From an uncultured Sphingomonadaceae bacterium (GTDB lineage: Bacteria; Pseudomonadota; Alphaproteobacteria; Sphingomonadales; Sphingomonadaceae): a stretch of 13,500 nucleotides of DNA. Shown here one piece after another: positions 1-7,191 of the stretch; positions within the stretch are counted from its first letter, which is position 1; each line of letters opens with the position of its first letter. The stretch spans positions 1 to 13,500 of the forward strand of contig CAMLGC010000068.1 in the NCBI GenBank assembly GCA_946479505.1, given 5' to 3'. Position numbers and translations under genes: made by a program. Under the pieces are notes generated by a model. The model ran no database searches, was not told the DNA's origin, and saw only the letters and a list, made by a program, of their open reading frames with translations.

Positions 1-2
1 CC

Positions 3-671
3 TCAGCGCGAGCGCGGGCCGCCGAAAGGCAGCGGCGGCGGCGGGCGGCGGTCGCGACGCGGGAGCTGCGCCTGGTAGGCGTGGCCGCAATGCCCGACGC
101 AATAAGGGAAGCCCGGATTGACCGGATCGCCGCAGAAGTGGAAATCCGGTTCGCCGGGATGGCCGATCGGCCATTTGCAGATCCGGTCGTTGAGGTCGAG
201 CAGGGTCGTCTTGCCGGCGATCTCGGGGCTCGGGCGCGCGGGCACGAGGCGGCGCGGCGGCGCGGGCGTGGAGGGCGGCTGCTGCTCGCCCGGCGACTGG
301 CGGATGAACCCGCCCGGGCCGACCGAGCGCAGCACCACCTTCGGTTCGGGAGCATTCGCGGGCGTCGCCGAGGCCGCGGCGGCGGGCGGCAGTGTCGGAG
401 CAGGCGCGGGCGCCGCCTGGGCGGGCTTTGCCGCCGGCCTCGGCTCGGCGGGCTTCGGAGCAGGCGGGGGCGGCGTCTTGGCCGCCGGCTTGGGCGCCTC
501 CTCCTCGTTGGGCTTGACGGGCGAAGGGCGCGATTGCAGCCCCAGCCGGTGCGCCTTGCCGATCACGGCATTGCGGCTGACCCCGCCCAGCGCCTCGGCG
601 ATCTGGCTCGCGGTCACGCCCTTTTCCCACATCGTCTTCAACGTATCGATGCGTTCGTCGGTCCAGGCCAT
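3..671 (-). CDS. gcrA: GcrA family cell cycle regulator
   Basis: Alphaproteobacterial transcription regulator that binds sigma70 RNA polymerase and acts at promoters carrying CcrM-methylated GANTC sites (known from Caulobacter). Seen: the N-terminal helix-turn-helix region (residues 1-45) starts MAWTDERIDTLKTMWEKG and continues with SRNAVIGKAHRLGL, both hallmarks of the family. Residues about 48-150 form a long Pro/Ala/Lys linker. The conserved C-terminal domain (about 157-200) has LLDLNDRICKWPIG and Cys165, Cys180, Cys191 and Cys195. At 222 aa it is longer than the Caulobacter protein (about 170 aa, from memory), mainly because of the linker. The ATG at 671 was chosen over an in-frame ATG four codons upstream (683) because family members begin MAWT and a GAGGA ribosome binding site sits just before it. 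A GAGTC (GANTC) site at 674-678 lies 2 bp from the start codon. It is divergent from the ABC permease. Confidence 0.95.
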   Translation of the reverse strand: MAWTDERIDTLKTMWEKGVTASQIAEALGGVSRNAVIGKAHRLGLQSRPSPVKPNEEEAPKPAAKTPPPPAPKPAEPRPAAKPAQAAPAPAPTLPPAAAASATPANAPEPKVVLRSVGPGGFIRQSPGEQQPPSTPAPPRRLVPARPSPEIAGKTTLLDLNDRICKWPIGHPGEPDFHFCGDPVNPGFPYCVGHCGHAYQAQLPRRDRRPPPPLPFGGPRSR

Positions 672-673
672 TC

Positions 674-678
674 GAGTC
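674..678. promoter_or_regulatory. GANTC site next to the gcrA start codon
   Basis: GAGTC matches the CcrM methylation motif GANTC and lies 2 bp upstream of the gcrA ATG, overlapping the ribosome binding region. The match is direct. Any role in autoregulation is inference. Confidence 0.35.
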
Positions 679-734
679 CTCAAAATCTTGTGCCGGGTTG
701 CGGGCGGCAGCGGCAGCGATTACGCGATCGCAGC

Positions 735-1580
735 ATGAGCAGCCAGCCCGAAATCGGCGAAATTCAGTCGGCGGTGGCGAACGCCCCGGGCGTTCCCGTC
801 ATCAGGAACGTCAATTGGGGCGGACTTCGCACCCTCTATATCAAGGAGGTGCGGCGGTTCTTCAAGGTCCAGCTTCAGACGATCTGGGCGCCGGCGATCA
901 CGACGCTGCTGTATCTCATCATCTTCACCGTGGCCTTGGGCGGGCGCGGGAGCACGACGGTGATGGGCGTGCCCTTCGCCGATTTCATCGCGCCCGGCCT
1001 GATCGTCATGGGCATGCTCCAGAATGCGTTCGCCAATGCGAGCTTCTCGCTGCTCGTCGGCAAGATCCAGGGGACGATCGTCGATTATCTCCAGCCGCCG
1101 CTTTCGACCTCGGAGCTGCTCGCGGGGATTGCCGGGGGGGCGGTGACGCGCGCCTTCTGCGTCGGCGGGGCGGTATGGATCGCGATGATGCTGTGGCCGG
1201 GGATCGACGTGTGGCCAAAGCATCTGTGGGCGGTGCTGTGGTTCGGCTTTCTCGGCGCGCTGTTCCTGTCGTTCCTCGGGGTGCTCACCTCGATCTGGGC
1301 GGAAAAGTTCGATCACGCGGCGGCGGTCACCAACTTCGTCGTCGCGCCGCTCGCCTTGCTCTCGGGCACCTTCTATTCGGTCGACCGGCTCGCTCCGGCC
1401 TTTCGCGCGATCAGCCATCTGAACCCGTTCTTCTACATCATTTCGGGTTTTCGCTACGGCTTCCTCGGCGTCGCGGATTCGCCGATCCTGCTCGGCACCA
1501 TGGTGGTGCTCGCGCTCGACGTCGTGCTGGGCGTTCTCTGCTATGCGCTGCTCAAGCGCGGCTGGAAGCTCAAGAGCTGA
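735..1580 (+). CDS. ABC-2 type transporter permease
   Basis: Inner-membrane permease of the ABC-2 export family (YadH/NodJ-like), 281 aa. Seen: a soluble N-terminus of about 47 residues containing LYIKEVRRFFKVQLQT, then about six hydrophobic segments (near 52-70, 83-105, 132-155, 164-187, 198-213 and 250-275). It carries the family signature of a Pro followed by LLSGTFYSVDRL (208-219) and then NPFFYIISGFRYG (230-242). The ATG at 735 is the first one that leaves a family-like N-terminus; the frame is open further upstream, but only across the gcrA complement. Such permeases work with an ATP-binding subunit, usually encoded next to them. None is seen here, because the upstream neighbour is divergent gcrA and the downstream one is argD. 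The substrate cannot be read from the sequence. Confidence 0.88.
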   Translation: MSSQPEIGEIQSAVANAPGVPVIRNVNWGGLRTLYIKEVRRFFKVQLQTIWAPAITTLLYLIIFTVALGGRGSTTVMGVPFADFIAPGLIVMGMLQNAFANASFSLLVGKIQGTIVDYLQPPLSTSELLAGIAGGAVTRAFCVGGAVWIAMMLWPGIDVWPKHLWAVLWFGFLGALFLSFLGVLTSIWAEKFDHAAAVTNFVVAPLALLSGTFYSVDRLAPAFRAISHLNPFFYIISGFRYGFLGVADSPILLGTMVVLALDVVLGVLCYALLKRGWKLKS

Positions 1581-1587
1581 AGCGGTG

Positions 1588-1616
1588 TTGCGCCGTTTCG
1601 GCGGCGGCACTAGAAG
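1588..1616 (+). promoter_or_regulatory. candidate sigma70 promoter for argD
   Basis: TTGCGC (1588-1593), 17 bp, then TAGAAG (1611-1616). It begins just after the permease stop codon and ends about 55 bp before the argD start. Spacing is ideal; the hexamers match only moderately. The predicted start site, near 1623, falls right at the hairpin at 1625. Confidence 0.35.
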
Positions 1617-1624
1617 CGCGAGTG

Positions 1625-1646
1625 GGCAGCCTTGGGCTGCCTTTTT
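1625..1646 (+). terminator. intrinsic terminator after the ABC permease gene
   Basis: GGCAGCC (1625-1631) pairs perfectly with GGCTGCC (1635-1641) around a three-base loop and is followed by five T (1642-1646). It most likely ends the permease transcript. It lies so close to the candidate argD start site that attenuation of argD by it seems unlikely. Confidence 0.7.
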
Positions 1647-1670
1647 CCGTTCGCTGACAGGAGTCTTCCG

Positions 1671-2861
1671 ATGACCATCACGCCGCTCATGCCCGTCTAT
1701 CCGCGGTGCGACGTGCGGCCGGTGCGAGGCGAGGGGGTCTATCTCATTAGCGAGGACGGTCGCCGCTTCCTCGATTTCGCGAGCGGGATCGCGGTCAATG
1801 CGTTGGGTCACAGCCATCCCGGCCTGATCGGCGCGATCAGCAAGCAGGCCGAGACGCTGATGCACGTCTCGAACATGTACGGCAGCCCCCAGGGCGAGCA
1901 TTTCGCGCAGCGGCTGGTGGATAGCACCTTCGCCGACACGGTCTTCTTCACCAATTCGGGCGCAGAGGCGGTCGAGTGCGCGATCAAGACCGCGCGGCGC
2001 TATCATTTCGCCAACGGCAATCCCCAGCGGCACGATCTCATCACCTTTTCGATGGCGTTCCACGGGCGCACGATCGGCACGATCTCGGCGACCAACCAGG
2101 CGAAGCTGCGCGACGGCTTCGATCCGCTGCTGCCGGGCTTCAAATATGCCGAGTTCAACGACCTCGAGGGCGCGCTGGCACTGATCGACGAGCATACGGC
2201 CGGCTTTCTCGTCGAGCCGATCCAGGGCGAGGGCGGCATCCGCCCCGCCACCGACGAATTCCTGCACGGCTTGCGCAAGGCATGCGACGAGCACGGGCTG
2301 CTGCTGGTGCTCGACGAGGTGCAGGCGGGCTACGGCCGCACCGGCAAGCTGTTCGCGCACGAGCTCTATGGCATCACGCCGGACATCATGGCCGCGGCCA
2401 AGGGGATCGGCGGCGGCTTCCCGCTCGGCGCTTGCCTCGCGACCGAGGAAGCGGCCAAGGGCATGGTGTTCGGCACCCACGGCTCGACCTATGGCGGCAA
2501 TCCGCTGGCGATGGCGGCGGGCGAGGCGGTGCTCGACGTGATCTTGGAACCCGGTTTCCTCGATCACGTCACCGAGATGGGCGAGCGGCTTCGCTCGAGC
2601 CTCGAGCAGCTCATTCCCAACCATGACGAGCTGTTCGAGAGCGTCCGCGGCGTCGGGCTGATGCAGGGATTGAAGCTTAAGCATCCGAGCCGCGATTTCG
2701 TCGCGCACCTGCGCGATCATCACGGGCTGCTGACGGTCGCGGCGGGCGACAATACCGTGCGCCTTTTGCCGCCGCTGATCGTCGAGGAACAGCACATCGC
2801 GGAGGCGATCGAGAAGCTCTCTGAAGGCGCGCGGACCTACGCGCCGCCGAGCGATGATTGA
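1671..2861 (+). CDS. argD: acetylornithine aminotransferase (ArgD)
   Basis: Pyridoxal-phosphate enzyme of fold type I, class III aminotransferase, 396 aa. It makes N-acetylornithine from the semialdehyde in arginine synthesis, and family members often also act as succinyldiaminopimelate aminotransferase in lysine synthesis. Seen: [18 protein letters not shown] near residues 35-52, the cofactor-binding [25 protein letters not shown] with the conserved Asp, and the Schiff-base lysine in [14 protein letters not shown] (Lys244). Length is normal. The ATG at 1671 has an AGGAG ribosome binding site at 1659-1663 and removes a short in-frame extension from 1632 that would run through the terminator hairpin. 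It is followed 29 bp later by argF, so the two probably share a transcript. A GANTC site (GAGTC, 1661-1665) overlaps the ribosome binding site. Confidence 0.96.
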   Translation: MTITPLMPVYPRCDVRPVRGEGVYLISEDGRRFLDFASGIAVNALGHSHPGLIGAISKQAETLMHVSNMYGSPQGEHFAQRLVDSTFADTVFFTNSGAEAVECAIKTARRYHFANGNPQRHDLITFSMAFHGRTIGTISATNQAKLRDGFDPLLPGFKYAEFNDLEGALALIDEHTAGFLVEPIQGEGGIRPATDEFLHGLRKACDEHGLLLVLDEVQAGYGRTGKLFAHELYGITPDIMAAAKGIGGGFPLGACLATEEAAKGMVFGTHGSTYGGNPLAMAAGEAVLDVILEPGFLDHVTEMGERLRSSLEQLIPNHDELFESVRGVGLMQGLKLKHPSRDFVAHLRDHHGLLTVAAGDNTVRLLPPLIVEEQHIAEAIEKLSEGARTYAPPSDD

Positions 2862-2864
2862 TAT

Positions 2865-2883
2865 CCTCCCCGGAACGGGGAGG
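2865..2883 (+). promoter_or_regulatory. intercistronic hairpin covering the argF ribosome binding site
   Basis: CCTCCCCG (2865-2872) pairs perfectly with CGGGGAGG (2876-2883) across a GAA loop. The 3' arm holds GGAGG, 7 bases before the argF ATG, which is the strongest Shine-Dalgarno match available. When folded, that site is hidden. There is no T-tract, so it is not a normal terminator. The effect on argF translation is inferred. Confidence 0.6.
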
Positions 2884-2890
2884 AATTAGG

Positions 2891-3808
2891 ATGCGCCATT
2901 TCCTCTCGCTCTCTTCCGCCGGGTCGGACGGCGTCGCCGCGATCCTCGCCGATGCGCTCGATCGCAAGGCGGCGCGCGCCGGCCGGCCCAAAGGCCGCGT
3001 CGATGCCGATGCCCCGCTCGCCGGCCGCGTTCTCGCGATGGTGTTCGAGAAGAGTTCGACCCGGACCCGCGTCAGCTTCGACATGGCGATGCGGCAATTG
3101 GGCGGTTCGGCGCTGGTGCTCGACGCGGCGACGACGCAGCTCGGCCGCGGCGAGACGGTGGCGGACACCGCGCGCGTGCTCTCGGGCTATTGCGACGCGA
3201 TCATGGTCCGCACCGACGATTATGCCAAGCTCGACGAGATGGCGGATTACGCCACGGTGCCGGTCGTCAACGGCCTCACCGACGCGTCGCATCCGTGTCA
3301 GATCATGGCCGACCTGCTGACGATCCTCGAAAGCGGCAAGGCGCTGCCCGGCCTCAAGGTGGCGTGGCTGGGGGACGGCAACAACGTGCTCGCTTCGATC
3401 ATCGAGGCGGCCGCGCTGATGCACTTCGACGTCGTCGCCGCGTGCCCGCAAGGGTATCAGCCGAGCGCCGCCGATCTCGCGCTGGGGCGCGGCAGGGCGC
3501 GCTGCGTCCGTACCGCGCGTGAGGCGGTCGAGGGGGCCGACGTGGTCGTCACCGACACATGGATTTCGATGGGGCAGGATCACGCGGATGCAAAGCTCGC
3601 CGCGATGATGCCGTACCAGGTAACCGAAGCGCTGATGGCGGGCGCAAAGCCCGATGCGGCTTTCCTCCACTGCCTCCCCGCGCATCGCGGCGAAGAGGTG
3701 ACGGCGGCGGTGATCGATGGCCCGCAGTCGCTGATCTGGCCCGAGGCCGAGAACCGGCTCCACGCGCAGAAATCGATTCTGCGCTGGTGCTTCGGGCAAT
3801 TGGGGTGA
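2891..3808 (+). CDS. argF: ornithine carbamoyltransferase (ArgF)
   Basis: Cytoplasmic enzyme that joins carbamoyl phosphate and ornithine to make citrulline in arginine synthesis, 305 aa, a normal length. Seen: the carbamoyl-phosphate loop SSTRTR (55-60), HPCQ (134-137), the ornithine-type SMG loop in TDTWISMGQ (221-229), and [11 protein letters not shown] with the catalytic-site Cys (260-270). The SMG loop and HCLP separate it from aspartate carbamoyltransferase. The ATG at 2891 starts the family-like MRHFLSL; an upstream in-frame ATG at 2858 overlaps the argD stop and runs through the hairpin. Two Shine-Dalgarno candidates exist: GGAGG at 2879-2883, inside a hairpin, and a weaker TTAGG directly before the ATG. 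It sits in an operon with argD, and hslO begins 33 bp downstream. Confidence 0.96.
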   Translation: MRHFLSLSSAGSDGVAAILADALDRKAARAGRPKGRVDADAPLAGRVLAMVFEKSSTRTRVSFDMAMRQLGGSALVLDAATTQLGRGETVADTARVLSGYCDAIMVRTDDYAKLDEMADYATVPVVNGLTDASHPCQIMADLLTILESGKALPGLKVAWLGDGNNVLASIIEAAALMHFDVVAACPQGYQPSAADLALGRGRARCVRTAREAVEGADVVVTDTWISMGQDHADAKLAAMMPYQVTEALMAGAKPDAAFLHCLPAHRGEEVTAAVIDGPQSLIWPEAENRLHAQKSILRWCFGQLG

Positions 3809-3841
3809 GTTGCGTCTCCCCCATTCGTTCCTAAATCGCCG

Positions 3842-4771
3842 ATGACGATGAATTTGAATGACACCGCCACCGACCTCGATCGCGCGCTCGGCTTCACCAT
3901 CCCCGCCCGCCATGCCCGCGGGCGGCTGGTGCGGCTCGGACCGGTGCTCGACGAGGTGCTCGCCGCGCACGCCTATCCGCCGCCAATCGAGGCGCTGCTC
4001 GCGCAGGCGCTGACGCTGACGGCGCTGATCGGCTCGACGCTCAAGGATGCGGGCGGGCAGCTCACGCTCCAGACGCAGTCGAAGACCGGAGTCGTCCAGC
4101 TCCTGGTATGCGACTACAAGGGCGGTGAGCTGCGCGGCTATGTTCAGTTCGACGCCGACCGGCTCGCCGAGGCGCCCGCCGATCCGACATTGTTCGCCTT
4201 GTTCGGCTCGGGCTATCTTGCGATCACCTTCGATCAGGTCGCGAGCGGCGAACGCTATCAGGGGATCGCGCCCCTGGATGGCGAGACGCTGGCCGAAGCC
4301 GCGCAGGGCTATTTCGTCCAATCCGAGCAGATCCCGACGCTGGTGCGGCTCGGCATGGACCGCGATGCCGACGGGCATCACCGCGCGGGTGGGCTGTTCC
4401 TCCAGCACCTTCCCGAAGGCGAGGAAGGGCGCGACCGGATCCACACCAGGCTCGACCATCCCGAATGGGAGCACGTCGCCACGCTCGCCGCGACGATGGG
4501 CGTCGTCGAGCTCGCCAATCCCGCGATCCCGCTCGAGACGTTGGTGTGGCGGCTGTTCAACGAGGAGGAGGAGGTGCGCGTCCTCGCCGAGACGCGGCTG
4601 GTGCGCGGCTGCCGCTGCACGCCCGACTACATCGCCCAGGTGCTCGCCAAATTCCCTCCGCAAGAGCAGCGCGAGATGGCCGACGAGAACGGGCTGATCC
4701 ACGTCGATTGCGCCTTTTGCGCGCGCAGCTTTCCGGTGCCGGTCGCGGGCGATCGAGGCGCCGCCCGTTAA
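3842..4771 (+). CDS. hslO: Hsp33 family redox-regulated molecular chaperone
   Basis: Cytoplasmic holdase chaperone that becomes active when oxidised, as its C-terminal zinc-binding cysteines form disulfides. 309 aa. Seen: the N-terminal Hsp33 domain with RLVRLGPVLDEVLAAHAYP and the central GGQLTLQTQSKTGVVQLLV. The redox switch at the C-terminus is intact: CxC at Cys257 and Cys259 (GCRCTPDYI) and CxxC at Cys290 and Cys293 (DCAFCARSF). A short Arg/Gly tail follows. The ATG at 3842 is used; a second ATG two codons on is equally possible, and neither has a strong ribosome binding site. It starts 33 bp after argF and probably shares its transcript. From memory, argD-argF-hslO near gcrA recurs in alphaproteobacteria. 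A possible structured RNA begins one base after its stop codon. Confidence 0.94.
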   Translation: MTMNLNDTATDLDRALGFTIPARHARGRLVRLGPVLDEVLAAHAYPPPIEALLAQALTLTALIGSTLKDAGGQLTLQTQSKTGVVQLLVCDYKGGELRGYVQFDADRLAEAPADPTLFALFGSGYLAITFDQVASGERYQGIAPLDGETLAEAAQGYFVQSEQIPTLVRLGMDRDADGHHRAGGLFLQHLPEGEEGRDRIHTRLDHPEWEHVATLAATMGVVELANPAIPLETLVWRLFNEEEEVRVLAETRLVRGCRCTPDYIAQVLAKFPPQEQREMADENGLIHVDCAFCARSFPVPVAGDRGAAR

Positions 4772-4858
4772 GGTCATGTTTACCCTGACGGTGCTAGGGT
4801 GCTTCTTGTGTCATTCGTGGGCACGCTTTTCTCCCTAGATGGCCCGCAAGGGCTGACC
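4772..4858 (+). ncRNA. candidate structured leader RNA upstream of queC
   Basis: The 165-bp gap between hslO and queC can fold into a closed multi-helix shape. GGTCA (4772-4776) pairs with TGACC (4854-4858). CTAGGG (4794-4799) pairs with CCCTAG (4833-4838). GTGC (4799-4802) pairs with GCAC (4821-4824), sharing one base with the previous helix. GCCC (4842-4845) pairs with GGGC (4850-4853) around a GCAA tetraloop. An intrinsic terminator follows directly. These pairings are visible; whether they form, and whether this is a riboswitch, a small RNA or just the 3' end of the hslO transcript, is not known. I do not recognise a known family and could not match it to preQ1 classes by eye. Confidence 0.4.
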
Positions 4859-4859
4859 T

Positions 4860-4888
4860 GGGCCGCTCTTACAGGCGGCCCTCTTTTT
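4860..4888 (+). terminator. intrinsic terminator between hslO and queC
   Basis: GGGCCGC (4860-4866) pairs perfectly with GCGGCCC (4875-4881) around an 8-base loop, followed by TCTTTTT (4882-4888). It lies 48 bp before the queC ATG. It could end the arg-hslO transcript or act as the off-state of a queC leader: the upstream GGCCC (4841-4845) can pair with the first five bases of the terminator stem and would then compete with it. Confidence 0.8.
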
Positions 4889-4936
4889 GCGCGCGGGATT
4901 GCGCCCAGCGCGGCGGGCTCCTAGCGAACGCTCATC

Positions 4937-5626
4937 ATGCCAGCAGACCAGACCTATGCCGTCGCCCTCGTTTCGGGCGGGCTCGATTCGATGGTGGCCG
5001 CCGCGCGCGCGCGCGAAGACGGGCACCGGCTGCTCGCGCTCTCGATCGACTATAATCAGCGCCACCAGGTCGAGCTCGCCGCCGCGCGCCGCATCGCGGG
5101 CGTGCTGGGGGCCGAGCGCCACATCGTCCTGCCGCTTGATCTGTCGGCGTTCGGCGGCTCGGCGCTGACGGCGGATATCGACGTGCCCAAACAGGGCGTC
5201 GGGACGGACATCCCGATCACCTATGTGCCCGCGCGCAACACGATTTTCTTGAGCCTCGCACTCGGCTGGGCCGAGGCGGCGGGCGCGCGCGACCTCTATA
5301 TCGGCGTCAACGCGCTCGATTATTCGGGCTATCCCGATTGCCGGCCCGAGTTCATCCATGCCTTCGAGGAGATGGCGGCGCTCGCCACAAAGGCGGGGGT
5401 CGAGGGCGGGCGCTTCACCGTCCACGCGCCGCTCCAGCACATGAGCAAGGCCGACATCGTCCGCGAGGCGGCGCGGCTCGGGCTCGATGCGGGGCTGAGC
5501 TGGTCGTGCTACGATCCCGCGTCGGGTGGCGCCCATTGCGGGCTGTGCGATAGCTGCCGGCTGCGCGCCAAGGGCTTCGCCGAGGCGGGGATCGCCGATC
5601 CCACCAGCTACGCCGCGCAGCCATGA
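4937..5626 (+). CDS. queC: 7-cyano-7-deazaguanine synthase QueC
   Basis: ATP-dependent enzyme that converts 7-carboxy-7-deazaguanine (CDG) and ammonia to preQ0, in queuosine synthesis. 229 aa, typical length. Seen: the PP-loop SGGLDS (residues 13-18) for [13 protein letters not shown] (36-45), [15 protein letters not shown], and the C-terminal zinc-binding cysteines Cys191, Cys201, Cys204 and Cys207 (CYDP, then HCGLCDSCR). The ATG at 4937 puts the PP-loop at the expected distance from the N-terminus; no strong ribosome binding site precedes it. The stop overlaps the queE start as ATGA, so the two are translationally coupled. Other pathway genes (queD, queF) are not in the window. A terminator and a possible regulatory RNA precede it. 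Confidence 0.96.
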   Translation: MPADQTYAVALVSGGLDSMVAAARAREDGHRLLALSIDYNQRHQVELAAARRIAGVLGAERHIVLPLDLSAFGGSALTADIDVPKQGVGTDIPITYVPARNTIFLSLALGWAEAAGARDLYIGVNALDYSGYPDCRPEFIHAFEEMAALATKAGVEGGRFTVHAPLQHMSKADIVREAARLGLDAGLSWSCYDPASGGAHCGLCDSCRLRAKGFAEAGIADPTSYAAQP

Positions 5627-6255
5627 GCTACGCCGTCAAGGAAATGTTCCTCACGCTCCAGGGCGAGGGCGTGCATACGGGGCGACGCGCGGTGTTCGTG
5701 CGGTTCGCCGGGTGCAACCTGTGGTCGGGCCGCGAACAGGATCGTGACACCGCGATCTGCCGCTTCTGCGATACCGATTTCGTCGGGACCGATGGCCCCG
5801 GCGGCGGCAAGTTCGCCGGCGCCGACGCGCTGGCGGATGCCGCAGCGGCCTGCTGGGGCGGTGACGAGGCGCATCGCTTTGCCGTGCTCACCGGGGGCGA
5901 GCCGATGCTCCAGGTCGACGGCGCGCTGATCGACGCGCTCCACGCGCGCGGCTTCACGATCGCGATCGAAACCAATGGCACGCTGCCCGCGCATCCCGCG
6001 CTCGACTGGGTATGCGTCAGCCCCAAGGCGGGGAGCGCGGTCGTCCAGCGGACGGGCGACGAGCTCAAGCTGGTCTGGCCGCAGGACGGGATCGATCCGG
6101 CCGTGCTCGAAGGCTGGAGCTTCCGCCACTTCCTCGTCCAGCCCAAGGACGATCCGCAGGCCGCGGCCAATCGCGAGGCGGCGATCGCACTGGTGCTGGA
6201 TCGTCCGCGCTGGCGGCTTTCGACCCAAACGCACAAGGCGCTGGGTCTGCGGTGA
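5623..6255 (+). CDS. queE: 7-carboxy-7-deazaguanine synthase QueE
   Basis: Radical SAM enzyme that turns carboxy-tetrahydropterin into 7-carboxy-7-deazaguanine, the step before QueC. 210 aa. Seen: [16 protein letters not shown] at the N-terminus, which is a QueE hallmark. The iron-sulfur cysteines follow the unusual CX14CX2C spacing (Cys31, Cys46, Cys49) found in one QueE class, rather than the standard CX3CX2C. LTGGEPML is the glycine-rich SAM-binding motif, and IAIETNGT and CVSPKAG follow. The ATG overlaps the queC stop by four bases. The cluster holds only these two enzymes of the pathway. The downstream neighbour is convergent, with its stop at 6284. Confidence 0.96.
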   Translation: MSYAVKEMFLTLQGEGVHTGRRAVFVRFAGCNLWSGREQDRDTAICRFCDTDFVGTDGPGGGKFAGADALADAAAACWGGDEAHRFAVLTGGEPMLQVDGALIDALHARGFTIAIETNGTLPAHPALDWVCVSPKAGSAVVQRTGDELKLVWPQDGIDPAVLEGWSFRHFLVQPKDDPQAAANREAAIALVLDRPRWRLSTQTHKALGLR

Positions 6256-6268
6256 GCGCGGATTTTTT
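6238..6268 (+). terminator. possible weak terminator at the end of queE
   Basis: GCGCT (6238-6242) pairs with AGCGC (6255-6259), followed by GGA and six T (6263-6268). The stem is only 5 bp with a 12-base loop and overlaps the queE stop codon. It fits a place where two genes converge, but the hairpin is weak. Confidence 0.35.
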
Positions 6269-6283
6269 ATAGGTTACGGTGCC

Positions 6284-6982
6284 CTAGCGCTGTGCCAGCG
6301 CGGTCGCGCCTTGCGGCGCGGGATAGGCGCGGCCGCAGCGTTCGGCATCCCATTCCTCGTCGTCCCAGCACGCATCGTCAAAGCGCGGCAACACCGGCGG
6401 GCCGACCCAGATGCGCCCAGGAAAGCGCTGCTCGCCCCAAGGGACCAGGCTGCTATGGAGCTCGCGCATCCGTTCGAGCGCGATGTCGCCGAGGTGCCCG
6501 CGCGGCGCATAGAGCACGTCGCGGCCGATCGACGACATCGTCTGGCAAAAGATGCGCTGCGCCGAAACGGTCGAGAAGGTCGAATAGAGGATGGTGCTGA
6601 AATGATCGAGCGCCGCCTGCCCCTCGCGCTTGTTCTTGCCGTTCACGCGCGCGAAATAGTCGCGCAGCGTGTCGATCGCGGTTGCGAGCTCCTCCTTATG
6701 GTCCTTGAGCATCGCATTGTAGTTGGGCCGGGTCAGCAGCGTCGGCTCGAACTCGCATTGGAGCGCGGCCACGTTCATCGCCGCGCGCAGCGTCCATACC
6801 ATGCCCGCGCGCAACTCGGCGGGCGTCGCGCCGGGCATCGGCTGGGCGATCCCGGGCTCGTTGCCGACCACCGGCGCGCCGCTCAGGTCCCGCGACTTGA
6901 AGAAGAACTGGGCCGAAGCCGGCGTCGCGGCGAACACGGTGATCGCCGCTGCGGCCGCAGCCAGAATACGCAATACGCTCAT
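6284..6982 (-). CDS. exported protein of unknown function
   Basis: I do not recognise the family. 232 aa. A clear Sec signal peptide is seen: MSVLR, then a hydrophobic Ala/Leu/Ile stretch, then ATPASAQF with likely cleavage after residue 24. The mature part is soluble-looking and partly helical, with four cysteines (76, 146, 205 and 216) that could form two disulfides in the periplasm. Near the C-terminus there is an acidic, Trp-rich patch (DDACWDDEEWDAERC, 202-216). No catalytic motif stands out. The ATG at 6982 has a GAGGA ribosome binding site. The promoter candidate upstream carries two GANTC sites. It converges on queE. The composition matches its neighbours, so this is probably a conserved sphingomonad protein, not a recent arrival. 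Confidence 0.85.
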   Translation of the reverse strand: MSVLRILAAAAAAITVFAATPASAQFFFKSRDLSGAPVVGNEPGIAQPMPGATPAELRAGMVWTLRAAMNVAALQCEFEPTLLTRPNYNAMLKDHKEELATAIDTLRDYFARVNGKNKREGQAALDHFSTILYSTFSTVSAQRIFCQTMSSIGRDVLYAPRGHLGDIALERMRELHSSLVPWGEQRFPGRIWVGPPVLPRFDDACWDDEEWDAERCGRAYPAPQGATALAQR

Positions 6983-7012
6983 GTGATCCTCACCCGGGCT
7001 CTCGTGGCCGGG

Positions 7013-7041
7013 AATCTAGAAGAATCGGCGCGTTCGCCCAA
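7013..7041 (-). promoter_or_regulatory. candidate sigma70 promoter with two internal GANTC sites
   Basis: On the minus strand TTGGGC (7041-7036), 17 bp, then TAGATT (7018-7013), about 30 bp before the start codon of the exported-protein gene. Two GANTC sites (GAATC on the plus strand) lie inside it: 7012-7016 overlaps the -10 hexamer and 7022-7026 lies in the spacer. Methylated GANTC sites near core promoter elements are what GcrA recognises in Caulobacter; control here is inferred. Confidence 0.5.
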
Positions 7042-7113
7042 GTCCTTTCTGCCCTGTTTTGAAACAAGCAGTCGTCGCGGCGGCCGATCGGGGCTTCTTT
7101 CGGTTCCGAATCG

Positions 7114-7145
7114 AAAGGGCCGCCCGGTTGCCCGGGCGGCCCTTT
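7114..7145 (-). terminator. strong palindromic terminator after the Met-rich lipoprotein gene
   Basis: A perfect 14-bp stem: AAAGGGCCGCCCGG (7114-7127) against CCGGGCGGCCCTTT (7132-7145), with a 4-base loop. Each strand ends its stem in TTT, though with no longer T-run. It lies 46 bp downstream of the lipoprotein stop codon on the minus strand and could work in both directions. Confidence 0.6.
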
Positions 7146-7191
7146 GATCACGTGGCGCCGCGAGCGTTCGCGACAGCCGGCGCGAGCGATC

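Noticed and set aside
720..2795. Long minus-strand open frame opposite the ABC permease and argD
   Set aside because: It is the complement of two clear genes, has an Arg/Glu/His-rich composition with no motifs, and is a normal by-product of high GC content.
2837..4777. 646-codon minus-strand open frame opposite argF and hslO
   Set aside because: Same reason: argF and hslO carry all their catalytic motifs on the plus strand, and the reverse translation is featureless.
4779..4800. Sigma70 promoter TTTACC/TAGGGT before queC
   Set aside because: The spacing between the two hexamers is only about 10 bp, too short for sigma70.
4772..4888. Known preQ1 riboswitch class, SRP RNA or 6S RNA at this site
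   Set aside because: I could not match the conserved bases of any of these by eye, so the feature is kept only as an unnamed candidate.
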